From: an uncultured Rickettsiales bacterium
GTDB taxonomy: Bacteria > Pseudomonadota > Alphaproteobacteria > Rickettsiales > UBA998
DNA: 5,883 bases
Direction: 5' to 3'
Assembly (NCBI GenBank): GCA_937982385.1
Contig: CALJMC010000101.1
Span: 1 to 5,883, forward strand
The notes beneath the pieces are model-generated. The model did no database searches and was not told the origin of the DNA. It was given only the letters and a program-made list of their open reading frames with translations. The translations under genes were made by a program, and so were the position numbers. Shown piece after piece: positions 1 to 5,883 of the stretch (within the stretch, counting starts at the first letter, position 1; every line of letters starts with the position of its first letter).

Positions 1-155
1 TGATCAACATGCAGTCTCGTTTTGCACTGACCACCTTGTCGCCAGATGAGCAGCCGGCACTTGCAATTAGCTTTAGTGACTCTATTGACGACCCCGTACT
101 TAATATTGATACACGCGAAATTGAGAAGTTTGTTGCGAAAAGGAAACTGCACTAG
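1..155 (+). CDS. 3' end of an AsmA-like C-terminal domain protein (partial)
   Basis: An open frame enters from the left edge (first complete codon at base 3) and ends at TAG 153-155, giving the last 50 residues of a longer protein. The tail contains the segment SRFALTTLSPDEQPALAISF, then a D-D-P element, a D-T-R-E-I-E-K-F run and a basic end (AKRKLH). From family knowledge, AsmA-like C-terminal regions of alphaproteobacteria end in this way: an 'RF.L' strand, a strand ending in 'G.ld.P.r..D', then a short helix with a basic terminus. Such proteins are large, inner-membrane-anchored periplasmic proteins linked to lipid transport and outer-membrane assembly. With only 50 residues the family call is tentative. 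That this is a real coding end is more secure, because the frame is uninterrupted and the next gene starts 95 bases later in the same direction. Confidence 0.5.
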   Translation, partial: INMQSRFALTTLSPDEQPALAISFSDSIDDPVLNIDTREIEKFVAKRKLH

Positions 156-250
156 TCTCCGTGCGGTTCATTTTTGCACTATCTTCGCGCTTCATTGCAA
201 CAGCCGCATAAATATCGCAAACTGTGACTATATGCGAAAGGATACGCCTA
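156..250. other. Intergenic gap with no clear promoter
   Basis: Ninety-five bases separate the AsmA-like end from the EAL-like start. Apart from the ribosome binding site at 237-242, no promoter with acceptable -35/-10 spacing and no hairpin plus T-run terminator stood out. The EAL-like pair may be co-transcribed with the upstream gene or use a promoter without sigma70 consensus. Confidence 0.4.
237..242 (+). promoter_or_regulatory. Ribosome binding site fixing the start of the EAL-like gene
   Basis: AAAGGA lies eight bases upstream of ATG 251. This supports 251 as the start over the in-frame GTG at 224, which would add nine residues (VTICERIRL) and has no comparable purine-rich site in front of it. 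Confidence 0.65.
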
Positions 251-1519
251 ATGGACTTCTTTGATAAAGGTGCCGAGGCTAAGCTAGTTGAGCGGTTGAC
301 TGATTTAGTGGATGACGTGGAAGGGTGGACAAGCGTTGTCTTCGCCTTTGACGGTCTACTGGAAGAATATCGTAGTGGCTATCAAATTAAAATAGCGCTT
401 AATATGCTTAAAGACCTGCTCCGCGGCGAAGAGGTGGAAGCATATGTCTTTGAAGACAGCACTGTAGCGTTGCTTTGCTTTGATACACCGAGGCAAATGC
501 TTGATAAGGCTGTCTTCCAATTGCGTTACTTGTTCATGGATGACCCGCTCGCCTATACCCCTGATGGTGAGGAAAATACACGTTTCTGTGACTTTTACGA
601 TGTAGAAGCAGAATTTAATGATTTCTCGACATTTGCGCGTCGCAAAATGCTTGGCAATAAGATTGGTGCTCCGGAAATGCCAGAAGAACGACCTATTCCA
701 GCAGCAGCAGCAAAGAAGCTTGGGCAGACGAGCGGTGGTGGCATTTTTAAACAGATTAAAGGCTTGAAGAGCGGTTTCTTCAATGCGAATAGCTTGGTCG
801 GAATTGAACGTGATTTGCGCAATGTTGATTTGCGTCCTGCATTGAGGCGTCAGGCTGTCTGCGCCGCAATTCCTGAAATGATGGTACGCCGTGTGTTTGA
901 TGAGGTTTATATTAATATCGCTCATCTACGTGAAACGATGAGGCTCGATGTCGATTTGCTTTCAAACCGTTGGCTGTTTAAATATCTAACCGAATTGCTC
1001 GATATGCGCATGCTGGCCATCATGACGGAAAAACCTGATGATATCGAATTCCCGCTCAGCTTGAACCTCAATGTCAAAACATTGATGTCGGATGAGTTCG
1101 CTGCCTTTGATGCGTCCATTAAGCCCGCGTCTAAAGTATCTATCGTGATCGAGCTGCAAGTGTCTGATGTGTTTGAAGATATGCAAGCCTTCATGATGGC
1201 ACGTAACAATGTACAAAAACTGGGCTATCGCATTTGTTTGGATGGTCTTACTAATCTCAGCTTTGCGCAAATTAAACGTGAAACGCTTGGTTTTGACTTA
1301 GTGAAACTGCAGTGGAATGCTGATATTACGAGCAATATTGACAGCACAGAAAACCGTGACATTGCAAAATTGATTAAGGCATGTGGTGCAAACCGCGTTA
1401 TCCTCACACGTTGTGATAATAAGCAGGCGGTAGATTATGGTCAGGCGCTCGGTGTGTCCCTGTTCCAGGGGCGTTATCTCGATAAGTTGATGAATCCTTC
1501 AGCTACAGTCGAGAACTAA
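251..1519 (+). CDS. Degenerate EAL-domain protein (probably catalytically inactive)
   Basis: Encodes 422 residues, starting at ATG 251 (see the binding site at 237-242). Residues 25-110 form an alpha/beta domain that could be a GGDEF-type remnant but carries no GGDEF motif. Residues 135-175 are a low-complexity linker with four alanines in a row (151-154). Residues 195-415 follow the order of an EAL domain, the family that hydrolyses c-di-GMP. Matching elements are N272 in LSLNLN, E301 in VIEL, D331 in the LDGLTN that replaces DDFG, K352 in LVKL and Q406 in FQG. E218 in EVY may be the EAL glutamate. Lost elements are the second aspartate of DDFG (G332) and both glutamates of AEGVE (T386, D389). 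Metal binding is therefore probably broken, and the protein is more likely a c-di-GMP or protein-binding adaptor than a phosphodiesterase. No signal peptide or membrane segment is visible, so it should be cytoplasmic. The stop lies one base before the next start, implying coupled translation with the prepilin-peptidase-like gene. The domain family is fairly sure; the function is not. Confidence 0.75.
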   Translation: MDFFDKGAEAKLVERLTDLVDDVEGWTSVVFAFDGLLEEYRSGYQIKIALNMLKDLLRGEEVEAYVFEDSTVALLCFDTPRQMLDKAVFQLRYLFMDDPLAYTPDGEENTRFCDFYDVEAEFNDFSTFARRKMLGNKIGAPEMPEERPIPAAAAKKLGQTSGGGIFKQIKGLKSGFFNANSLVGIERDLRNVDLRPALRRQAVCAAIPEMMVRRVFDEVYINIAHLRETMRLDVDLLSNRWLFKYLTELLDMRMLAIMTEKPDDIEFPLSLNLNVKTLMSDEFAAFDASIKPASKVSIVIELQVSDVFEDMQAFMMARNNVQKLGYRICLDGLTNLSFAQIKRETLGFDLVKLQWNADITSNIDSTENRDIAKLIKACGANRVILTRCDNKQAVDYGQALGVSLFQGRYLDKLMNPSATVEN

Positions 1520-1520
1520 T

Positions 1521-2270
1521 ATGATAAGTGCAGAACTTGCTGAGCTGCTCATAGGCTTAATTTTGATGACGATGGTAGGGTTGGCAATAGGGAATTATGC
1601 GACGTCCATTATTTATCGTTTGCCGCGTAGTTTGAAAATTGCCAATGACCCGCCATATTGTGACGATTGCCGTGCCTATTTAAGTCCGCGCGATTTATTT
1701 CCGTTCTTCTCATGGGTTTTCAATAAAGGAAAATGCCGTTTTTGTGGTGTGCATATCTCGGGACAACATGCGGTGGTTGAGCTTTCGGCTGTATTATTGT
1801 TCAACCTAACGTATTTTTATGTTGGGCTAGGCGATTCGATGATAACCATCATTGTGCTCGGCATGTTCCTCATCATTCTCTGTGCCATAGCAGTAGAGCA
1901 GGGACGTATCTATACCGAAATATTCAGCGTAACCATTGCCGCAGGTGCGGTTTACCGCACATTGATGGACGCTACGATTTTCATTTTTATTCAAGGTGCT
2001 TACCTAGCCTTGATGATTGGAATAATCGTCTGGGGAGTTGATTGCCTCTGTCAGCGCAAGAAAATACCATTCCCAGAATATGCCCTAGCCATCAGCTTGG
2101 GTGGGCTGATTGTTGGAAAGGATGCATTAGGTGATTATGTGTTGTGGCTGTTACCACTCGCACTCATCATCATGCTCATCCCAATAATCCGCACCAAAGC
2201 AATCCTCATTGCCTGTGCAATAGCTTCTATGTTGGTTATCTACGATGTTTCGCTGTTAGCGCTTATTTAA
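1521..2270 (+). CDS. Prepilin peptidase (A24/PilD-like) family membrane protein lacking the catalytic aspartates
   Basis: Encodes 249 residues, slightly short for PilD (about 250-290), starting at ATG 1521 one base after the upstream stop. The N-terminal half is classic for the family. It has a first helix ending in a G-x-x-x-G-N-Y...YRLPR element (residues 20-36). A cytoplasmic loop follows with two CxxC pairs (C47/C50 and C72/C75), an LFPFFSW segment and VVELSAV (85-91), matching the zinc/methyltransferase part of PilD. About seven more hydrophobic helices follow, making roughly eight. PilD enzymes cleave and N-methylate type IV pilins using one aspartate in a D-x6-P-D motif and one in GxGD. 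Here the first site reads AVEQGRIYTE (124-133), with V125 or E126 at the expected position. The second reads PFPEYAL (183-189), with E186 replacing aspartate and prolines replacing the glycines. Peptidase activity is thus doubtful while the zinc domain looks intact. The second motif could alternatively align with the IPFGP segment near the end of other PilDs, in which case GxGD is missing altogether. No pilin or pilus gene is visible nearby. Confidence 0.8.
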   Translation: MISAELAELLIGLILMTMVGLAIGNYATSIIYRLPRSLKIANDPPYCDDCRAYLSPRDLFPFFSWVFNKGKCRFCGVHISGQHAVVELSAVLLFNLTYFYVGLGDSMITIIVLGMFLIILCAIAVEQGRIYTEIFSVTIAAGAVYRTLMDATIFIFIQGAYLALMIGIIVWGVDCLCQRKKIPFPEYALAISLGGLIVGKDALGDYVLWLLPLALIIMLIPIIRTKAILIACAIASMLVIYDVSLLALI

Positions 2271-2276
2271 AGGAAA

Positions 2277-2654
2277 TTAAGCTGCAGGCGGGCTGCCAAA
2301 ACGATTAGCTTTTTTTGTACCTTTAAAGCAATGTAAAAATGCTAAAAATACAGTACCAAAAATATGTATATGTAACAATACCCACCATCCAGACGCATCA
2401 ATGTCGTGCAATCTTCTCACGGTTACTGACAGTTGGGGAAGCAGCATTGCCAAAGCGACTGCAATGCCAACAGGTCCAAACTCTCTATTATCGTGATAAT
2501 TTACATCTGTAAACCAAGTATCCGCCACTCCTGCAGACAAGGTTAGCATCAAGCAAAAAAGAAAAAACCACCAAAATTCACTGCGTGATGCGCGTCCTTC
2601 GAATGTAGCGCATTTCTTAAAACAAGTTTTGATGGATTCTGTAAACGTCATCAT
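2277..2654 (-). CDS. DUF805 family membrane protein
   Basis: Encodes 125 residues, near the usual 110-150 of the family. Signature elements are FEGRASRSEFWWF (18-30), the run of small and hydrophobic residues PVGIAVALAMLLPQLSVTVR (61-80) leading into RRLHDIDASGWW (80-91), and NRFGSPP (117-123). Three hydrophobic stretches (about 27-45, 60-78, 90-108) predict an inner-membrane protein. The family is widespread with no established biochemical role. The start is taken at ATG 2654, four bases after the glmS stop; an adjacent ATG at 2651 would give 124 residues. A weak GGAA (2665-2662) inside the last glmS codons sits seven bases upstream and could recruit ribosomes. The frame is open back to another ATG at 2705, but that start would add 17 residues before the family's normal N-terminus and overlap glmS. 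The gene probably shares a transcript with glmS. Its 3' half is visibly more AT-rich than glmS. Confidence 0.85.
   Translation of the reverse strand: MMTFTESIKTCFKKCATFEGRASRSEFWWFFLFCLMLTLSAGVADTWFTDVNYHDNREFGPVGIAVALAMLLPQLSVTVRRLHDIDASGWWVLLHIHIFGTVFLAFLHCFKGTKKANRFGSPPAA
2279..2317 (+). terminator. Possible imperfect intrinsic terminator for the rightward pair
   Basis: On the + strand, AAGCT (2279-2283) can pair with AGCTT (2307-2311), and GCAG (2284-2287) with CTGC (2293-2296). This gives a bulged stem that ends in an eight-T run (2310-2317). It begins eight bases after the stop of the prepilin-peptidase-like gene and lies within the 3' end of the DUF805 gene, as expected where two genes converge with only six bases between them. 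The ten-base bulge makes it a weak candidate. Confidence 0.25.
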
Positions 2655-2658
2655 AGGT

Positions 2659-4491
2659 TTATTCCACCGTAACAGACTTCGCCAAGTTTCTTGGTTGGTC
2701 AACATCTGTCTCTTTCAACACGGCTGTGTGGTAGGAGAGGAGTTGCAGTGGGATGGTATAGATAATCGGGGCGATGAGCGGATGACAATCTGGTACGACA
2801 ATGCAGGATTCTGAGATATCACGCAGTGCGGCGCAGCCTTCTTTGTTACTAAACACGATGATGCGTCCACCGCGCGCGGCAACTTCTTGAATGTTAGAGG
2901 CTGTTTTTTCAAATAATTCATCATGGGGGGCAACGGCAATGACTGGCACATGCTCATCAATGAGGGCGAGGGGGCCGTGCTTGAGTTCACCTGCGGCATA
3001 GGCCTCGGCATGAATATAAGAAATTTCTTTCATTTTGAGTGCGCCTTCACACGCTATGGCATAGCTTGTTCCACGCCCAACAAATAGCATGTCGGAGGCG
3101 GTATGAATGTCTTTGGCGATTTCTTTTGTACGAACGTCCAATGCAAGTGCTTCTTCGGTGATGGTGCTCGCGGTGCCGAGCGCATGTACCAATTCGCGAT
3201 GTGTGTCATTATCCATAATGCCGGATTCACGTGCGAAGGTGATGCTAAGGCTCGCAAGTGCCACGAGCTGTGCTGTGAATGCTTTGGTGGATGCAACGCC
3301 GATTTCAATGCCTGCGCGGGTCAGCATATAGCCATCCGCTTCAATCGCCATGCTGCTTTCTTCTACATTCACAAGCGCGAGCGTATGTTGTCCAACAGAT
3401 TGGCAATAGCGCATGGCAGCGAGTGTATCTGCAGTTTCTCCTGATTGCGAAATGAAGAGTGCAACGCCGCCTTCAGTCATAATTGGTTTGCGATACCGGA
3501 ACTCAGACGCGACATCAACACTGGCTGGAATGCGCGCCACTTGCTCAAACCATGTGCGTGCAGCCATACCTGCATAATAAGATGTGCCGCAGGCTACAAT
3601 GGTAATATGCGGAATATCTCTAAGCGAGAAGGGGGTGTCAGAGAAATTAATCGCAACATCATCTTCATCTTGCTGCGTTAATGCACTTACTGTTGCGGCG
3701 ATGGTTGAGGTTTGCTCATAGATTTCCTTCAGCATATAATGTGCGAAGTCGCCTTTATCATTCGGATCATTATCTTTGATGAGTGGGCGTTTCACTCGCT
3801 CAACGGCTTGTTTTTTATGATTGAATATATGCACGCGGTCAGCATGAATCACCGCCATATCGCCTTCCTCTAGATAGCTGATGCTATGACAAAACGGTGA
3901 GAGTGCATAGGCATCGGAGCCAATAAATGAAACATCATTATCGGCGTAACCCAAGGCTAGAGGAGAGCCGCTACGTGTCGCAATAATCATAGCAGGATGG
4001 TCTGCGAAGATAATGCCGAGTGCGTAGGCACCTTCCAGCCTATCGATAGTGAAGCCGACCGCTTCCTCAGGTGTATAACCTTTATTGAGGAAATGCGTAA
4101 TCAGGTGAGGGATAATCTCTGAGTCTGTTTGACTGGTAAACTCTACGCCACGTTTCTGTAGAAACTCACGCAGTTCCTGATGATTCTCGATAATCCCGTT
4201 ATGTACCACCGCAACCTTCTCAGACATATGCGGGTGTGCGTTGAGTTCGTTGGGAATGCCGTGGGTTGCCCAGCGTGTATGCCCGATGCCCGTGCTACCA
4301 AGGGCAGGGGTTGTTGCTATTTTCTCTTCGAGGTTGGCGATTTTCCCTGCTGCGCGTACGCGCTGAATATTGCCATCTTTAAGCGTTGCCACACCTGCTG
4401 AATCATAGCCGCGATACTCAAGGCGTTTGAGCCCTTCAATCACAGCATCTGCCGCGCTGGTTGTGCCCACTGTTCCGATTATACCACACAT
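2659..4491 (-). CDS. glmS: Glutamine--fructose-6-phosphate aminotransferase (isomerizing)
   Basis: Encodes 610 residues, one more than E. coli GlmS. It makes glucosamine-6-phosphate from fructose-6-phosphate and glutamine in the cytoplasm, the first committed step to UDP-GlcNAc for peptidoglycan and lipopolysaccharide. The N-terminal class II glutaminase domain (1-240) begins MCGIIG, with Cys2 as the nucleophile exposed after Met removal. It also carries YRGYDSAG (26-33), HTRWATHG (71-78), HNGIIENH (97-104) and TDSE (122-125). Two SIS isomerase domains follow: the first has CGTSYYAG (301-308) and SQSGET (348-353); the second has GRGTSYAIACEGALKMKEIS (472-491), with GELKHGP (501-507) and the active-site H505. 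The C-tail DQPRNLAKSVTVE (598-610) holds the conserved lysine K605. All expected catalytic residues are present, so the enzyme should be active. No strong Shine-Dalgarno precedes ATG 4491; the best is AAGTG about nine bases upstream. glmU, a common neighbour elsewhere, is not adjacent; DUF805 follows instead. No glmS ribozyme motif is evident in the short leader. Confidence 0.98.
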   Translation of the reverse strand: MCGIIGTVGTTSAADAVIEGLKRLEYRGYDSAGVATLKDGNIQRVRAAGKIANLEEKIATTPALGSTGIGHTRWATHGIPNELNAHPHMSEKVAVVHNGIIENHQELREFLQKRGVEFTSQTDSEIIPHLITHFLNKGYTPEEAVGFTIDRLEGAYALGIIFADHPAMIIATRSGSPLALGYADNDVSFIGSDAYALSPFCHSISYLEEGDMAVIHADRVHIFNHKKQAVERVKRPLIKDNDPNDKGDFAHYMLKEIYEQTSTIAATVSALTQQDEDDVAINFSDTPFSLRDIPHITIVACGTSYYAGMAARTWFEQVARIPASVDVASEFRYRKPIMTEGGVALFISQSGETADTLAAMRYCQSVGQHTLALVNVEESSMAIEADGYMLTRAGIEIGVASTKAFTAQLVALASLSITFARESGIMDNDTHRELVHALGTASTITEEALALDVRTKEIAKDIHTASDMLFVGRGTSYAIACEGALKMKEISYIHAEAYAAGELKHGPLALIDEHVPVIAVAPHDELFEKTASNIQEVAARGGRIIVFSNKEGCAALRDISESCIVVPDCHPLIAPIIYTIPLQLLSYHTAVLKETDVDQPRNLAKSVTVE

Positions 4492-4526
4492 AAAAAATCA
4501 CTTTTGGTTGTTATTGAGGGTTCCAC

Positions 4527-4556
4527 AATATATATAAACTATAACTAAATCGTTAA
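4527..4556 (-). promoter_or_regulatory. Candidate sigma70-type promoter for glmS-DUF805
   Basis: On the - strand, TTAACG (4556-4551) and TATATT (4532-4527) are separated by 18 bases and match the -35 and -10 consensus at four and five of six positions. They lie in an AT-rich stretch about 35 bases upstream of the glmS start. This is a visual match only, and the repeated TATA there allows other -10 choices. Confidence 0.35.
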
Positions 4557-4569
4557 GATTTGTCATTGT

Positions 4570-4598
4570 TTGCCGCTTTCGGGGGCTTCAATTATTGT
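4570..4598 (+). promoter_or_regulatory. Weak candidate promoter for the DUF389 gene
   Basis: TTGCCG (4570-4575) and TATTGT (4593-4598), 17 bases apart, each match the sigma70 consensus at four of six positions. The implied transcript start near 4605 falls just ahead of the ribosome binding site at 4611. The spacing is right but the match is modest. A divergent promoter is expected here because the gene has no upstream partner on its strand. Confidence 0.22.
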
Positions 4599-4610
4599 TA
4601 CAAAATAGTT

Positions 4611-4615
4611 AGGTG
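4611..4615 (+). promoter_or_regulatory. Ribosome binding site of the DUF389 gene
   Basis: AGGTG lies four bases before ATG 4620 (AGG six bases before it). This supports that start, which also gives a normal DUF389 N-terminus. Confidence 0.5.
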
Positions 4616-4619
4616 TGTT

Positions 4620-5883
4620 ATGTTTAGTCTCCTTAAAAGCGCGAAACGTGCGCTACTCCATTATCGTCATCAACATTTTGTCGCGCGTATCATGCATGAT
4701 GAGGTGCTGAATTATGTCCATGAAGAGGGGCGGGTTTCTGCGCGTTATGTTTTTATGGTGCTGATGTCCTGCGGTATTGCAATGCTTGGTTTGCTGATGT
4801 CATCCACGGCAGTGGTGATTGGTGCGATGCTTATCTCCCCGCTCATGGGACCGATTATGTCGCTTGGTTTTTCGCTCTGTGTGCTGGATATTCAGGAGTT
4901 GAAGCGAAGCCTCAAGGGAGTCGTTGTGGGGTTGATTATGGCGATTGTTGTGTCATGGGTTATTGTGACGTTCTCTCCGCTAAATGAGCCTACCTCTGAA
5001 ATTCTCGCACGTACTAAGCCGAACCTGTTCGATTTGCTTGTTGCAGTGTTCTCTGGGCTTGCGGGTGGTTATGCGGTGATCCGTCGTAAGGGGGAGACGA
5101 TTGTAGGCGTTGCGATTGCTACAGCCTTGATGCCGCCGCTCGCCGTTGGTGGGTATGGTATTGCTGTGGGTGATGCGGATATATGGCAGGGGGCATTGTT
5201 TCTCTTTATGACCAACTTACTCGCTATCTCGCTATGTGTGACGTTGCTTGCGAAATGGTATGGTTTTGGAGGTTATGGGCGCTCCAAGCATACTGTTGTG
5301 CAATCTGTGCTGATTCTCGCAGTGTTTGCGCTGCTTTCTTTGCCGCTAGGTTTGTCGTTGAAGAAGATTTCTTATGAGGTCTATGCGACCAAGATTATAC
5401 GCGCAAACTTATCGAAGTTCCTAGATTCAAAAGCCGCGCGCCTCAATGGCTTCAATATTGCTTTTGATCATGAGAGTGAGGACATCACTGTAGAGGCGGT
5501 TGTCCTAACGCGTAAATATATGAATGAGGCAGAGGACGTGCTGCAGCGTTCTTGGAAGGATAAACTGGAAACTAAGGTGAATTTGGTGCTGGGGCAGGTG
5601 GTTATGGCGAACGCGGCAGAATTTGCCGAGCAGGCCGAGAAGAAATTTTCATCTAATAACGCTATCTCGGCACCGATTAGTCAGGTTCCTATGGTGCATA
5701 TGGCGCCGAAACTAGGAATTATGAACGATGTTCAGTCTCTACTAGGTAAGGGTTTTGGCTTGATCTCTGTTAATGAAGAAAATAAGCAGCTATCTGTGGC
5801 GGTAAATGTATCTGAACGACGTTCATTACGCACTCTTTTTGATGCAGAAGAAGACCTGAAAGAAGCATTCCCTGAATGGAAAG
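4620..5883 (+). CDS. DUF389 family membrane protein with long C-terminal soluble extension (partial, 3' end off the window)
   Basis: The frame is open from ATG 4620 to the right edge: 421 complete codons and no stop. A short cytoplasmic N-terminus (1-42) is followed by about seven hydrophobic helices (roughly 43-61, 63-89, 100-120, 136-153, 161-184, 190-211, 226-247). The DUF389 signatures are clear: IGAMLISPLMGPIMSLGFS (67-85), SGLAGGYAV (145-153) and GVAIATALMPPLAVGGYGIA (163-182). The family is a widespread group of membrane proteins without an assigned transport substrate or reaction. After the membrane core comes a soluble region. Residues 275-330 alternate strand and helix, ending NLVLGQVVM, and have a BON-like or ferredoxin-like appearance. 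A low-complexity stretch (335-365) follows, then a second strand-rich segment (about 371-421) that is cut by the window end. The basic core family is around 300-350 residues, so this is a long form. It is transcribed away from glmS across a 128-base divergent region and probably starts its own transcript. Confidence 0.9.
   Translation, partial: MFSLLKSAKRALLHYRHQHFVARIMHDEVLNYVHEEGRVSARYVFMVLMSCGIAMLGLLMSSTAVVIGAMLISPLMGPIMSLGFSLCVLDIQELKRSLKGVVVGLIMAIVVSWVIVTFSPLNEPTSEILARTKPNLFDLLVAVFSGLAGGYAVIRRKGETIVGVAIATALMPPLAVGGYGIAVGDADIWQGALFLFMTNLLAISLCVTLLAKWYGFGGYGRSKHTVVQSVLILAVFALLSLPLGLSLKKISYEVYATKIIRANLSKFLDSKAARLNGFNIAFDHESEDITVEAVVLTRKYMNEAEDVLQRSWKDKLETKVNLVLGQVVMANAAEFAEQAEKKFSSNNAISAPISQVPMVHMAPKLGIMNDVQSLLGKGFGLISVNEENKQLSVAVNVSERRSLRTLFDAEEDLKEAFPEWK

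Noticed and set aside
206..235. Inverted repeat GCATA (206-210) / TATGC (231-235) upstream of the EAL-like gene
   Set aside because: Only five base pairs with a 20-base spacer. This is expected by chance and is not placed against a recognisable promoter.
224..250. Upstream GTG start adding nine residues to the EAL-like protein
   Set aside because: No ribosome binding site precedes it, while ATG 251 has AAAGGA at good spacing and begins a natural N-terminus.
701..712. GCA triplet repeat
   Set aside because: It encodes four alanines in an ordinary interdomain linker. It is too short to be a meaningful tandem repeat.
356..1407. Several long open frames on the - strand within the EAL-like gene (for example 356-925)
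   Set aside because: They have no recognisable motifs and no plausible initiation site, and they lie fully antisense to a gene with clear family motifs.
2655..2705. Longer DUF805 start at 2705 overlapping the glmS end
   Set aside because: The extra 17 residues lie inside the glmS coding end and precede the usual DUF805 N-terminus. ATG 2654 follows the glmS stop directly.
3103..3681. Rightward open frames opposite glmS
   Set aside because: They are antisense to a strongly conserved enzyme, and their cysteine-rich composition comes from the complementary codons.
4492..4526. glmS ribozyme/riboswitch in the glmS leader
   Set aside because: The leader is short and AT-rich with no structured core, and the ribozyme is known mainly from Gram-positive bacteria.

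Overview
This is a 5.9 kb, gene-dense piece of a bacterial chromosome with moderate G+C (mid-40s percent by eye). Spacing between genes is tight. The gene set is a GlmS close to the E. coli length, a DUF805 membrane protein, a DUF389 membrane protein, a degenerate EAL-type protein, a prepilin-peptidase-like protein and an AsmA-like tail. It suggests a Gram-negative proteobacterium. The style of the AsmA-like tail and of the EAL-like protein leans to Alphaproteobacteria, but that assignment is inference and not shown by any marker gene here.

Layout, left to right. Bases 1-155 hold the 3' end of a rightward gene, probably an AsmA-like envelope protein. After a 95-base gap comes a rightward two-gene unit. 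Its first gene (251-1519) encodes a 422-residue protein with a degenerate EAL domain. Its second gene (1521-2270) starts one base after the first gene's stop and encodes an eight-helix protein of the prepilin peptidase (PilD/A24) family. The zinc-cysteine domain of that protein is intact, but the two catalytic aspartates are not where they should be. A leftward unit converges on this pair with six bases between stops: glmS (4491-2659) followed four bases later by a DUF805 gene (2654-2277). Divergent from glmS, across a 128-base AT-rich promoter region, a rightward DUF389 gene (4620 onward) runs off the right edge.

How the genes relate. glmS supplies glucosamine-6-phosphate for peptidoglycan and lipopolysaccharide. 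The DUF805 and DUF389 products are membrane proteins of unknown role. The coupled pair is the most interesting part. Both products look like members of well-known enzyme families (c-di-GMP phosphodiesterase and prepilin peptidase) that have lost catalytic residues, and their genes are arranged for joint translation. No RNA gene, insertion sequence, CRISPR array or attachment site is visible, and no gene-free stretch is longer than about 130 bases.
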